DNA from: Candidatus Cloacimonetes bacterium HGW-Cloacimonetes-1
GTDB lineage: Bacteria > Cloacimonadota > Cloacimonadia > Cloacimonadales > Cloacimonadaceae
Direction: 5' to 3'
Assembly: GCA_002841975.1 (NCBI GenBank)
Contig: PHBQ01000023.1
Coordinates: 1 to 34,443 of the forward strand
Length of the DNA stretch: 34,443 nucleotides
Numbering within the stretch: the stretch's first letter is position 1; every line of letters begins with the position of its first letter. A program made the translations under genes and the position numbers. A model generated the notes under the pieces. The model did no database searches. It was not told the origin of the DNA and was given only the letters and a program-made list of their open reading frames with translations. Positions 1 through 7,019 of this stretch are shown in pieces.

Positions 1-442
1 CGTTAAAATATGCCGGAACTGTGACCACAGCTTCGGTAACTGCATGACCCAAGTATGCTTCTGCAGTTTCTTTCATTTTCGTGAGGACCATGGCAGATAT
101 TTCTTGAGGAGTGTAATCCTTGTTATCTGTATCAATGTGGACAGCGGCTTGGCCTTTCACACCAACGATGACTTTATAAGGTACTTGTTTGATTTCTTCG
201 CTTACTTCCGAATACGCACGTCCCATGAATCTTTTGATAGAATAGACTGTATTAGTGGGGTTGGTGACTGCTTGTCTTTTGGCAAGCTGACCGACTAACC
301 TCTGTCCATCTTTTGCAAATCCTATCACGGATGGCGTGGTTCTGGTTCCTTCTATATTAGCGATAACTATAGGCTTTCCGCCTTCTACGACTGATACGCA
401 AGAGTTTGTAGTACCGAGATCGATTCCAATTATTTTTCCCAT
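1..442 (-). CDS. dnaK: Chaperone DnaK (Hsp70), N-terminal part only
   Basis: This is the 5' end of an Hsp70 ATPase that folds client proteins with GrpE and DnaJ in the cytoplasm. The reverse strand from 442 reads [20 protein letters not shown], the phosphate-1 loop of the Hsp70 actin-like nucleotide-binding domain. It continues with [10 protein letters not shown] and a VVTVPAYFN segment, all hallmark DnaK blocks. About 147 codons are present and the rest lies beyond the left edge. The ATG at 440-442 follows a strong GGAGGAAT ribosome site located inside the last codons of grpE; the grpE stop abuts this ATG. It is the third gene of the hrcA-grpE-dnaK operon, so it should be under the HrcA-controlled promoter near 2113-2140. 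The family assignment is very secure. Confidence 0.97.
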   Translation of the reverse strand, partial: MGKIIGIDLGTTNSCVSVVEGGKPIVIANIEGTRTTPSVIGFAKDGQRLVGQLAKRQAVTNPTNTVYSIKRFMGRAYSEVSEEIKQVPYKVIVGVKGQAAVHIDTDNKDYTPQEISAMVLTKMKETAEAYLGHAVTEAVVTVPAYFN

Positions 443-1000
443 TTATTCCTCCAGGGCTTTATTATTATTTGTTCCATTTGAGACGGCTACGCGCACCGGG
501 CGTATAAGCTTGTCATGCATCGTGTAGCCATTTTGTATAATTGCTGCGACTTTATTTTCTTCATATTCAGAAGCTATGTGTGCCAGCGCTTCATGCAGGG
601 TAGGGTCAAACTCGGCACCCAGGGCTTCGATCCTTTTGACGTTTTCTTTTTCTAATACTGCTCGCAGTTGCTGTTCGATCAGCAGTATCCCTTTAAAGTT
701 CTTATCTTCGAGGCTTGCTTCATCAAAATGTAGTAAAGCCCGCTCAAAATTATCCACCACATCACAGACATTTAGTGCCATTTTCTCGGTGGCTAAGCGA
801 ATCCAGTCTGCTTTTTCCTGGATAGATCTTCTACGGAAATTGTCAAATTCAGCCATACTGCGTAAATATTTATCTTTCCACTCGGACACTTCTTTTTCCA
901 GTTCCGTGATGCGCTGCTCCGGACTTTGTGGTTCAGGCTGGACTTCAGTCTCTGAGCTCGGTACTTCTGTGGGTTCAGAGTTCTTTTTGTTCTTGGACAT
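443..1000 (-). CDS. grpE: Nucleotide exchange factor GrpE
   Basis: GrpE releases ADP from DnaK in the heat-shock chaperone cycle. The 185-residue product has an acidic, Pro/Glu-rich disordered N-terminus (about residues 1-30). A long coiled coil follows (about 30-80, with WKDKYLRSMAEFDNFRRRS, the classic GrpE signature). The C-terminal beta domain contains GAEFDPTLHEAL and GYTMHDKLIRPVRVAVS. Its length is typical of the family. The ATG at 998-1000 has a GAGGTAATAA ribosome site. The gene starts 18 bp after the hrcA stop and its own stop touches the dnaK start, so the three genes are probably one transcript with coupled translation. No odd residues were noticed. Confidence 0.97.
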   Translation of the reverse strand: MSKNKKNSEPTEVPSSETEVQPEPQSPEQRITELEKEVSEWKDKYLRSMAEFDNFRRRSIQEKADWIRLATEKMALNVCDVVDNFERALLHFDEASLEDKNFKGILLIEQQLRAVLEKENVKRIEALGAEFDPTLHEALAHIASEYEENKVAAIIQNGYTMHDKLIRPVRVAVSNGTNNNKALEE

Positions 1001-1018
1001 TTATTACCTCTATCAAAA

Positions 1019-2056
1019 TTATTGTGGAACTATCATACCACGCTGAGTGGTCGTTGTTATAGTCTTTGTGATATCCCGAACCAGGGGAATCAAGCTTCGA
1101 TAATCTGTACGAGTAGGAGCGATTATACCCAGGTATCCCGGAATCCCAAACACTTCGTATTTGCCGTATATCACTGCAAAGTTGGTCCATTCTGCCAGAT
1201 CTTCTCCCATCAACACGTTGACAGCGGCTTTGTCGTGAGTTCGCATGATATTGAGCAGATAATCCTGCCTCTGGATGAGATTCATGAAACTCAAGATGTT
1301 TTGTTTGGAATCAAATTCAGGCTGCTCCAAAAACTTGATGCTGCCATCGAAGTGGATAAAGAAATCACTGATCTCGATAAACGCTTTATGCAGCTCTTTG
1401 AGGAACATACTGACTAAGCTGTTTTCCAAGTGCATGTTTTCGCGCATTTCGACCAAGAACTTATTGGCGATATCGTAGATGCGCAAACCGACCAGTTCAT
1501 CATTGAGATATCTCACCAACTTTTTGAGCTGAGTATCGCTGATATCATACTCACATTTCATGATGACGGTCTTGTCCAATCCCGAATCCAGACTCATTAC
1601 AAATATATACTTGCGAACACTGATAGGGAATACGTCCAGCTTTGCCAAGTATCCGTTTGAAACTTCCGGTTCAGCTACAAAGCTCAGTTGATCTGTCTCC
1701 TTTGCCAACATCTGCATGATGAAATGCAGTGCTCGCGGTGTATCCTTGTAGTTATGAACCAGCAGATCTCTCAAGATATCCATGCGGGCATATTCGGTTT
1801 TGAGGTGGTCCGCTTCAATGATCCCAAGATACTCTCTGTAACCGGAAATTGTAGGTATCCTTCCCGCCGATGTATGAGGCTGAAAGATCAAATTTGATTG
1901 CTCTAATTTTAGCAAATCCAGCCGCAAAGTGGCTGAACTGACATCAGCCAGATACTTTTCATTCAGTATCCTGGATGATACGGGCTCGTTGGTGAGAATA
2001 AACTCATCAACTAAGGCTTTTAGAGTCTCACTAAGTCTAATCTGATTCTTTTTCAT
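1019..2056 (-). CDS. hrcA: Heat-inducible transcription repressor HrcA
   Basis: HrcA represses class I heat-shock operons by binding the CIRCE inverted repeat, and it depends on the GroE chaperonin for activity. The N-terminal winged helix is visible (EPVSSRILNEKYLADVSSATLRLDLLKLEQSNLI, split over about residues 25-60), followed by the family motif PHTSAGRIPT. A GAF-like middle and C-terminal region ends in GYLGIIAPTRTDYRSLIPLVRDI. About 345 residues is the normal HrcA length. The start is uncertain. The ATG at 2054-2056 has an AGGAAG sequence placed very close to it, and an in-frame TTG at 2066-2068 would add four residues. It is the first gene of the hrcA-grpE-dnaK operon and is likely autoregulated through the inverted arms around its promoter. 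The middle region is diverged, but the assignment is firm from motifs and context. Confidence 0.95.
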   Translation of the reverse strand: MKKNQIRLSETLKALVDEFILTNEPVSSRILNEKYLADVSSATLRLDLLKLEQSNLIFQPHTSAGRIPTISGYREYLGIIEADHLKTEYARMDILRDLLVHNYKDTPRALHFIMQMLAKETDQLSFVAEPEVSNGYLAKLDVFPISVRKYIFVMSLDSGLDKTVIMKCEYDISDTQLKKLVRYLNDELVGLRIYDIANKFLVEMRENMHLENSLVSMFLKELHKAFIEISDFFIHFDGSIKFLEQPEFDSKQNILSFMNLIQRQDYLLNIMRTHDKAAVNVLMGEDLAEWTNFAVIYGKYEVFGIPGYLGIIAPTRTDYRSLIPLVRDITKTITTTTQRGMIVPQ

Positions 2057-2075
2057 CTTCCTAACCAATATCTTA

Positions 2076-2160
2076 TTAAGCAGTCTCGATCACTTGCTGC
2101 TAATTTAGAGACAATATAATTACGGCCAAGAAGTTGTCAATCAAAAAGTGAGACTGCTAA
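2076..2160 (-). promoter_or_regulatory. Inverted arms around the hrcA promoter, possible degenerate CIRCE operator
   Basis: TTAAGCAGTCTC at 2076-2087 and GAGACTGCTAA at 2150-2160 are near-perfect inverted arms enclosing the hrcA promoter. A third half-site, GCTGCTAA, lies at 2096-2103. The canonical CIRCE is TTAGCACTC-N9-GAGTGCTAA. The TTAGCA...CTC ends match, but there are extra bases, and the outer arms are much further apart than in CIRCE. The inner pair (2076-2103) has nearly CIRCE length. An HrcA operator function is inferred from location next to hrcA and from this partial match. Confidence 0.5.
2113..2140 (-). promoter_or_regulatory. Sigma70-type promoter of hrcA-grpE-dnaK
   Basis: On the minus strand a perfect TTGACA (2135-2140) is followed after 16 nt by TATATT (2113-2118). 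Transcription would start near 2105, about 50 nt upstream of hrcA. It lies between two inverted arms that probably serve as the HrcA operator. Confidence 0.75.
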
Positions 2161-2470
2161 TTAGTAATGGAAAAACTGGATCTGAAGAGGGGAGAAGGTA
2201 AATTGTGACGTTTGGAGTTCATGGCGACATGAAAGCCGGCATTAATCAGAAGTCTCGAAGTCGTCACGGACTTCAATGATCATTGTCACGGCTTTTGAAT
2301 GGCGGTATCTTTCCCGGGACTACTACTGGCTCCAATCTCAGGAGATGCCCTCGCGACTCCCTTGTGAAGCCCAGGTTGGCACCCGGGAAGCGCGCCGGAA
2401 GTACTCATGTGTGCAAAATCCCGAACCTTGTGACAGACTCGGGATTTCACTTTTCATGCGGATTTGGTTT
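2161..2470. other. Intergenic stretch without a supported gene, locally GC-rich
   Basis: This stretch separates the start of the hrcA operon from the end of the minus-strand gene at 2471. Short plus-strand ORFs here lack a ribosome site and resemble no protein I know. The part from about 2300 to 2400 is clearly richer in G+C than its surroundings and has inverted TTCCCGGG (2310-2317) and CCCGGGAA (2382-2389) blocks. It could be a decayed dispersed repeat. The right end carries a terminator-like hairpin, listed separately. Confidence 0.4.
2416..2447 (-). terminator. Hairpin downstream of the 152-residue gene
   Basis: AAATCCCGA (2416-2424) pairs perfectly with TCGGGATTT (2439-2447) around a 14-nt loop. 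It lies about 25 nt past the stop of the minus-strand gene at 2471. Read on the minus strand only a short T run follows, so it would be a moderate rho-independent terminator. Confidence 0.5.
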
Positions 2471-2929
2471 TTAGCCGATGTCGTCCACCAGTGACTCGCT
2501 ACCGCTTACATCGTGCAGATATCCCGCCTCGATTGCACCGTAAACATTGATCACAGGCGCAGGCTGAGAAACGATATCCTCGATGGTTACCACTGCCAGG
2601 TCAACCGTCGCCGAGTTTTCTTTTTGCCAAGCAAACATCATCTTTACAAAGATGGCATAGGCAGTAGGAGCCAACATGGTTTTGGGCACGTTTTCCCGAC
2701 CGTTCAAAACACTGTAAGTCTTGAGATTGCCCTTGTAATCCGGATCTGCCTCTTTGTAGACAGTGCTCAGATTCTTCATGATATTACCAATAGTAGTGTT
2801 CTGCTCCGTGAGAACGGGCATCACAAATTTGCGACCGATGCAGATATTCCCCTGGCGATACGCTCCGTAGGTAAATTCATCCACAGTTCCCGAATACGTT
2901 TTGATGCCGAAATTGAATTTGACTTTCAT
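2471..2929 (-). CDS. Hypothetical protein, paralog of the protein at 8878-9315 (repeat-associated family)
   Basis: I do not recognise the function of this 152-residue soluble protein. It is clearly related to the 145-residue product at 8878-9315. Shared features in order are KTYSG / KAYSG near residue 11, a YxxYR...N block, an IGRK / IARR block followed by PV, a central Tyr-rich helical part, and a C-terminal V-x-AxEAGxLxxVxGxExLV block. There is no signal peptide, transmembrane segment or known catalytic motif. The ATG at 2927-2929 has a good GGAGG site (GGAGGTTTTGTTATG). Upstream lie the sequence GTCGTCCAATATC (minus strand, 3015-3003) and two 100-bp hairpin repeat units. The same 13-mer precedes the paralog, and the repeats follow it. 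The gene is real, judging from conservation between the two copies. Confidence 0.8.
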   Translation of the reverse strand: MKVKFNFGIKTYSGTVDEFTYGAYRQGNICIGRKFVMPVLTEQNTTIGNIMKNLSTVYKEADPDYKGNLKTYSVLNGRENVPKTMLAPTAYAIFVKMMFAWQKENSATVDLAVVTIEDIVSQPAPVINVYGAIEAGYLHDVSGSESLVDDIG

Positions 2930-3002
2930 AACAAAACCTCCAAGTTTTCATTATGGCAGATATTGTACCCTCCGAGTTGTGAGGATTTTATCTGCTCTTA
3001 CT

Positions 3003-3015
3003 GATATTGGACGAC
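3003..3015 (-). promoter_or_regulatory. 13-nt motif shared upstream of both paralogs (copy 1)
   Basis: GTCGTCCAATATC on the minus strand lies 73 nt before the ATG at 2929. The identical 13-mer, in the same orientation relative to its gene, lies 33 nt before the paralog at 8878 (8832-8844). Its role is unknown; it could be a regulatory site or simply retained ancestral sequence. Confidence 0.4.
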
Positions 3016-3039
3016 GCTGTGGTAAGGCCCGGCGACCAC

Positions 3040-3216
3040 GTAGCCGGAGGATGCCATTCCTCCGCAAATGAACAAGACGGAGCTTCGGCAAGCTCCGGTA
3101 CGAAAACTCCATACCCCAATCCTCACATCACGCAATCCCGTAGCCGGAGGATGCCGATCCTCCGCAAATGAACAAGACGGAGCTTCGGCAAGCTCCGGTA
3201 CGAAAACTCCACACCC
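3040..3216. repeat. Tandem double-hairpin repeat array, two units with 100-bp period
   Basis: Two units start at 3040 and 3140 and are nearly identical over about 75 bp. Each has hairpin A (CGGAGGA ... TCCTCCG), a spacer containing AAATGAACAAGA, then hairpin B (CGGAGCTT-CGGC-AAGCTCCG, a perfect 8-bp stem with a 4-nt loop), followed by TACGAAAACTCCA. The first unit is linked to the second by a CCTCACATCACGCAATCCCG segment. The reverse complement of the same unit occurs at 9311-9410 with the same 100-bp period. The structure is REP/BIME-like. The period, shared arms and shared linker are seen directly; a dispersed repeat family in the genome is inferred. Confidence 0.85.
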
Positions 3217-3418
3217 CCCACCAGTTATTATCATTCCAAGACACTTTGCCATCAGTCTGTTCCCCCTGTTTTAATGACATTCTAACCGCCATATTTTACA
3301 GTCTCTTACAACTGTGATTATGGGCGTTGAAACTCTTGACAAATATCCCCGCTCCTGATAATGTCTTCAGTATAGTTCAACGTTTTGAGCTAAATAAACA
3401 GCGAAGGAATATTACAAA
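3217..3418. other. Intergenic sequence before the 180-residue gene
   Basis: No gene is supported here. Together with the hairpin repeats and the 13-nt motif it fills the 489-bp gap between the divergent genes at 2929 and 3419. A possible promoter at 3336-3364 is listed separately. Confidence 0.4.
3336..3364 (+). promoter_or_regulatory. Possible sigma70-type promoter for the 180-residue gene
   Basis: TTGACA at 3336-3341 is followed by GATAAT (3357-3362, 15-nt spacing) or TAATGT (3359-3364, 17-nt spacing). It would give a leader of about 50 nt before the ATG at 3419. The -35 box is perfect and the -10 box ambiguous. Confidence 0.45.
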
Positions 3419-3961
3419 ATGATACCAAAATTGAATGAACTGATCAATGCCTACCCCGACTCGGAGGGAGCAAAGGCTCTCCGGGTCCTAACACGTCAGC
3501 CCAATACCGATATCCACTGTATCAATCTTACGCATTTCATCGATCCCCCGGATTATTCATCTCTAAATGAGTTGTTGTCTTGTGAGCTATCACCAGAGAT
3601 CAACCCCTTTGAAGCAATTTCACAAATCCCCATGACCGACCATCAAGCCATCCGTGAAATTTACTCGCGGCTCAATCATCTGCTTCGCCAAAAGGCAGAG
3701 ATTCTCGGCTTTGATCCAAATGCCACCACAGATGCCCTCGACACGGAGATCACGGCGCTCAAACGCTATGTGAGCCAATGCCTCCGTCCCGGCGGTAAGA
3801 TACGCAATTGTAACGACGAAGAGCGGCGGGCATCTCAGCGGATCAGTGTAGCGATCAAGAGACTGCTCCAGAAAGCGGAAGCGGACCACCCCGAAGCAGT
3901 AGCCATCGTTCGGAACAATCTGAAGATGGGACTGTATTTTCGGTATGAGGAACTGAATTGA
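3419..3961 (+). CDS. Hypothetical protein with a helix-rich C-terminal module usually found at the end of large regulators
   Basis: I cannot name this 180-residue soluble protein. The N-terminal half (LNELINAYPDSEGAKALRVL) is helical and leucine-rich. The C-terminal 60 residues have basic and amphipathic helices (RASQRISVAIKRLLQKAEADHP) ending in VRNNLKMGLYFRYEE. From memory, that pattern (ER-RVAV-KAI-RAL-KI...HP-L...L---I-TG-YC-Y) terminates many large bacterial ATPase or TPR regulators. Here it is fused to almost nothing else, so it may be a free-standing version. No signal peptide or membrane segment is visible. An AAGGA sequence lies about 10 nt upstream of the ATG, and a TTGACA promoter lies about 80 nt upstream. 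It opens the plus-strand part of the island before the primase. The C-terminal resemblance is inference. Confidence 0.7.
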   Translation: MIPKLNELINAYPDSEGAKALRVLTRQPNTDIHCINLTHFIDPPDYSSLNELLSCELSPEINPFEAISQIPMTDHQAIREIYSRLNHLLRQKAEILGFDPNATTDALDTEITALKRYVSQCLRPGGKIRNCNDEERRASQRISVAIKRLLQKAEADHPEAVAIVRNNLKMGLYFRYEELN

Positions 3962-4096
3962 GAGTAACCGGAAATCATCTATCATCCAAGTGGGTTACAC
4001 CGCTATATCCACTATTGCGTAAAATTGGTTCAGGAGTGTATTCATATATATTACATTGCATTAGCGAGTGCCGTGAACTAACGCGTCACTTTTTTC

Positions 4097-4125
4097 TTGA
4101 CAAAACTCGGTCTTTGGTGTATTTG
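4097..4125 (+). promoter_or_regulatory. Possible sigma70-type promoter for the small ORFs and primase operon
   Basis: A perfect TTGACA at 4097-4102 is followed after 17 nt by TATTTG (4120-4125). It lies about 45 nt upstream of an ORF with a strong ribosome site (4169) and would drive transcription towards the primase gene. Confidence 0.5.
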
Positions 4126-4168
4126 ATTTCTTAACGATCAAACAAATACTTTGTGTAAAGGAGTAACA

Positions 4169-4363
4169 ATGAAGAACACACAGATCACAGGAGCCAAAAT
4201 GAGAGCAATAGGAGGTAAACTGATTGTAACGAAGCAACCCGATAATGGAAGCTTCATGAGAAAGAAACAACAAGTTTTAAACCAAGGAGATTTATATGGT
4301 ATTAAAACAAACTACACAAAATGTAGCGCAGCCCAAGGCTGTATGGGATATCCCCCGTTATGA
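4169..4363 (+). CDS. Possible small protein of 64 residues, unknown
   Basis: The ORF begins MKNTQITGAKMRAIGGKLIV and is basic, without a signal peptide or membrane segment. Support comes from a strong ribosome site (AAAGGAG, 6 nt before the ATG) and a TTGACA promoter just upstream. Against it, I recognise no family, and a second ORF with an equally good ribosome site (4296) overlaps its 3' part in another frame; both cannot be strongly constrained there. It may be a leader peptide or a small DNA-binding accessory protein of the replication module. This is a low-confidence call. Confidence 0.3.
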   Translation: MKNTQITGAKMRAIGGKLIVTKQPDNGSFMRKKQQVLNQGDLYGIKTNYTKCSAAQGCMGYPPL

Positions 4364-4532
4364 AACGTCAAAAGAAAAGGGTCGAAGAAAACTGCAATTT
4401 CCTTCGACCTCAAAACAACTTTTCATTGTCTTATGTTGTGCAAGTTACTTCATAGTAGCGTTCAACAATCCTGTCAAGAAAAGTTTTAGTAATTTCGGAT
4501 TTTTACTTAATTCTATAGGAAGGTCAAAATGA
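4296..4532 (+). CDS. Possible small protein of 78 residues, unknown, overlapping the primase start
   Basis: The ATG at 4296 follows a near-ideal AAGGAG-ATTTAT site. The first 35 residues (MVLKQTTQNVAQPKAVWDIP...) are basic and polar. A hydrophobic stretch (QLFIVLCCASYFIVAF) follows and overlaps DNA that also forms a hairpin at 4380-4409. The ORF ends 4 bp inside the primase gene. It matches no family that I know. The good initiation signal may mark a real short gene, or be a remnant whose end has been disrupted. Confidence 0.28.
   Translation: MVLKQTTQNVAQPKAVWDIPRYETSKEKGRRKLQFPSTSKQLFIVLCCASYFIVAFNNPVKKSFSNFGFLLNSIGRSK
4380..4409. terminator. Hairpin upstream of the primase, possible attenuator or terminator
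   Basis: GGTCGAAG (4380-4387) pairs perfectly with CTTCGACC (4402-4409). On the minus strand it is followed by CTTTTCTTTT, a terminator-like tail. On the plus strand the tail is weak. It could insulate the primase operon from upstream transcription. Confidence 0.4.
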
Positions 4533-5578
4533 GCTCCACCAATACGCAACCTATGCAAAACCAGGAAATCGAAGCCCATGAACTCAATCTGGCACTGTCA
4601 GAACGGTGCACAATAACCGTCTCCGACAGAATCACTAACACCCAAGGTCACAAACGTAGTCTTGGACAAGTAATACAGGGCATTCGCCAAGGTGAATTTG
4701 AGAAGTGGAGTTTCGCTAATCGTATCGCAACGATTCGGAATGTCGACACCTCTCAGCAGAAACGGGATTTGACAAAGAGCACCCTACCTTGGTTCTCCAT
4801 GGCCGAGTTCGACGGAACAAGATGCGCTGCTAACACCAAACAAAGTTGGGGCATCGTACTGGATATTGATCACGTTGGTACCGACGAAGCTATTGAGATC
4901 TGTAAATCGGAATTGATAGCCATTCCCTGTGTGAAGTATGTCTTTCGCAGTCCCAATGATGGCGTTAAAGCAATTGTGCTCTTTGACGAACCCGTAACTG
5001 AAAAAGATGAATATAGTCAAATCTTCAATTACTGCGCAAACTACATATTGGATGCCACCGGCTACAAGGTAGATCCCACGTGTAAGGATATTTGCAGAAT
5101 CCACTTCTTCAGTCACGACCCCCGATTGCGGGAAGACAAGTTCGCGGCGCCACTATCCGTCAGAGAAGCTCTCGCTATGTCTCAGGAAGTTGCACTGCAA
5201 GAACGAGTACTGGGTGTAATCAACTTAACTTCAAACATTATGCACCAAATCGAGACAATCAATTATAACTACAATGACCCCTCCCAGACGATAGTCTATC
5301 CGAGCAGCCTGGAATTGGACTTGCAAAAAGCAGCTCAGATCATCGAAGTACTCAACTCTTGTGTTATCGACTACCTGGACTGGATCAAAGTTGGTCTGGC
5401 GCTCAAGAATGTCTTTGCTGAAGAGGGTTTAGGCCTCTGGCTGAGGTTTTCCGGGAATCCCAACTATAACGACACAGAGGATAGCCTGGCTCGAAAATGG
5501 TACAGCTTTCCCTCTCAAAATTCATGCAACTTTGGGAGCATAATATACGTTGGGGAAAAGCATGGATATCAAAAATAG
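4529..5578 (+). CDS. DNA primase-like protein: VirE_N/BT4734-like domain plus PriCT-2 domain
   Basis: This is probably a primase subunit of a mobile-element replication module. Residues about 45-210 match the VirE_N/BT4734-like archaeo-eukaryotic primase fold. They include GIVLDIDHV with two acidic residues (D112, D114) of the metal site, KYVFRSPNDGVKAIVLFDEP, and GYKVDPTCKDICRIHFFSHDP with further conserved Asp and His. Residues about 265-345 form a PriCT-2 domain (DYLDWIKVGLALKN ... LWLRFSGNP ... KWYSF ... FGSIIYVGEKHGY). The ATG at 4529 has an AGGAAGG site. The 3' end overlaps the helicase gene by 17 bp, so the two are surely co-translated. Splitting primase and helicase into two overlapping genes differs from the fused P4 alpha protein. 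Family membership is firm; the exact biological role is inferred. Confidence 0.85.
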   Translation: MSSTNTQPMQNQEIEAHELNLALSERCTITVSDRITNTQGHKRSLGQVIQGIRQGEFEKWSFANRIATIRNVDTSQQKRDLTKSTLPWFSMAEFDGTRCAANTKQSWGIVLDIDHVGTDEAIEICKSELIAIPCVKYVFRSPNDGVKAIVLFDEPVTEKDEYSQIFNYCANYILDATGYKVDPTCKDICRIHFFSHDPRLREDKFAAPLSVREALAMSQEVALQERVLGVINLTSNIMHQIETINYNYNDPSQTIVYPSSLELDLQKAAQIIEVLNSCVIDYLDWIKVGLALKNVFAEEGLGLWLRFSGNPNYNDTEDSLARKWYSFPSQNSCNFGSIIYVGEKHGYQK

Positions 5579-7001
5579 TAAGCTAACCAAATCTAAGGGG
5601 GAGCGCTCCGGCGTTCCCCAATCCATCCCCTGGCGCAAATTGCTATCTGACACCCACGACAACACGATCGCATCTGCTTTTGCAGAGCATTACTGTACCA
5701 ATCATCGTTTTGAGCTCGACAACAAGGCATGGCTGGTATGGGCAGACCGCAGGTGGCAATACGATGTACACACCCAAGCACTGTATAGCAGTATAGAACA
5801 AATGGTGAATGACCTCAAAGCCTTCAACAAGTCCAAATCCGTTGAAACGATAGGCGGAGTTATCAAAAAGCTCTCCAATGCCCGCTCACGCTCAAATGTT
5901 GTCACCATCCTCAGCACCATCCCCTCTGTGGGGATCCGCCACTCTGATCTGGATGCTCACGCACATCTCATTTCACTGTTCAACGGCGCATTCAACCTGG
6001 ATACCGGCCAGTTCATTCACGACGAGAATGCCCTCAGACCGCTCTATCTGCACAAGCAAATGCATGTCGCTTATGACAAAGATGCCAAGTGTCCGCAGTG
6101 GATGGAGTTTCTGGACAAAATATTTCTACAAGATCAGGACCTAATCCACTTCGTACAAAAGATCCTTTCGCTCTCGCTCTATGGCAATGTGAGTGAGGAA
6201 CGGCTGTTTCTGGCGTATGGTAGCGGTAAGAACGGCAAGACCACCTTGTATAACGTGATGAAGCAGCTCCTGGGCTGTTATGCGGTTGCCATCCCCAGTA
6301 TGCTGCTGCTCCAGAGCCGCAATAAAGACCAACGCATTGAATACGAAGTCAACGATTCTCTGGAAAATGCCAGGCTCGCGATTGCCAGTGAATTGCCGGA
6401 ACAGTGCTCCTTTGACAGCATCTGTCTCAAGCAGTTAAGTTCGCGAGACAATATCAATGCCAAGAAGATCTACAATCCGGTGTACTCGTTCCGACCGTCT
6501 CATCAGTTGCACGTCCATGCGAACTATCTGCCCAGCTTCAATGCTCAGGATAGGGCACTGCTGCGCCGGATCTTGGTGATCCCCTTTGACTATCGGGTTC
6601 CGGATAGCGAAACCATTGAAAACTACGATGTCATCCTACTGCGTGAAGCATCGGGTATCCTCAATTGGTTGATCGAGGGATGGGCTCTGTACAAGAAGGA
6701 AAAGCTCGTGGTTTTGCCAGCCAGAGTTCAGGAAATCATGCAAAACTATACCGATGATTGCGATATTTTGAACAATTTCATCGATAACTGCTGCACCCGC
6801 GGAGTTGATCTAAAGTGCACACTCAAAGAGTTTTACGATGTGTTTAGCAGTCAATACGAGAATCGTAGAATTCAGCAAAAAACACTGTCAAAACGCTTGC
6901 AAGATGCCGGATTTGAGGTGAGAGAGAGTTCCGGAAACAAGAAGCATATCTTTGGTTTAATGCTCTCCAGTCAACAAGATAACAGCACTTATATGATGTA
7001 G
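5562..7001 (+). CDS. P4/D5-type replicative helicase (superfamily 3, phage/plasmid primase C-terminal family)
   Basis: This 479-residue protein is the helicase partner of the preceding primase. The N-terminal part (about 20-200) matches the D5_N / phage-plasmid primase region, including LISLFNGAFNLDTGQF. A Walker A loop, YGSGKNGKTTL, starts near residue 219. A Walker B-like NARLAIASELPE follows, then QLHVHANYLPSFNAQDRALLRRILVIPF, the SF3 sensor/arginine-finger region typical of P4 family helicases. The C-terminal part may be a winged helix (LKEFYDVFSSQYENRRIQQKTLSKRLQDAGF). The chosen ATG at 5562 has GGGGA upstream; an in-frame TTG at 5550 is less likely. The gene overlaps the primase gene by 17 bp and is followed by nested inverted repeats. 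A phage, satellite or integrated plasmid origin is inferred. Confidence 0.88.
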   Translation: MDIKNSKLTKSKGERSGVPQSIPWRKLLSDTHDNTIASAFAEHYCTNHRFELDNKAWLVWADRRWQYDVHTQALYSSIEQMVNDLKAFNKSKSVETIGGVIKKLSNARSRSNVVTILSTIPSVGIRHSDLDAHAHLISLFNGAFNLDTGQFIHDENALRPLYLHKQMHVAYDKDAKCPQWMEFLDKIFLQDQDLIHFVQKILSLSLYGNVSEERLFLAYGSGKNGKTTLYNVMKQLLGCYAVAIPSMLLLQSRNKDQRIEYEVNDSLENARLAIASELPEQCSFDSICLKQLSSRDNINAKKIYNPVYSFRPSHQLHVHANYLPSFNAQDRALLRRILVIPFDYRVPDSETIENYDVILLREASGILNWLIEGWALYKKEKLVVLPARVQEIMQNYTDDCDILNNFIDNCCTRGVDLKCTLKEFYDVFSSQYENRRIQQKTLSKRLQDAGFEVRESSGNKKHIFGLMLSSQQDNSTYMM

Positions 7002-7019
7002 CTTATCAAGTTAGAAAGG

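Noticed and set aside
2276-2494. Short plus-strand ORFs in the GC-rich intergenic stretch
   Set aside because: Two overlapping frames are open only because of local base composition, there is no initiation signal, and one runs into the opposite-strand gene.
3040-3216. Insertion sequence ends
   Set aside because: The repeats are tandem double hairpins without a transposase gene between or beside them; the nearby proteins show no transposase motif.
2998-3252. 84-codon minus-strand ORF over the hairpin repeats
   Set aside because: It consists of translated repeat units (the same peptide pattern appears twice), has no good ribosome site, and is better explained as repeat DNA.
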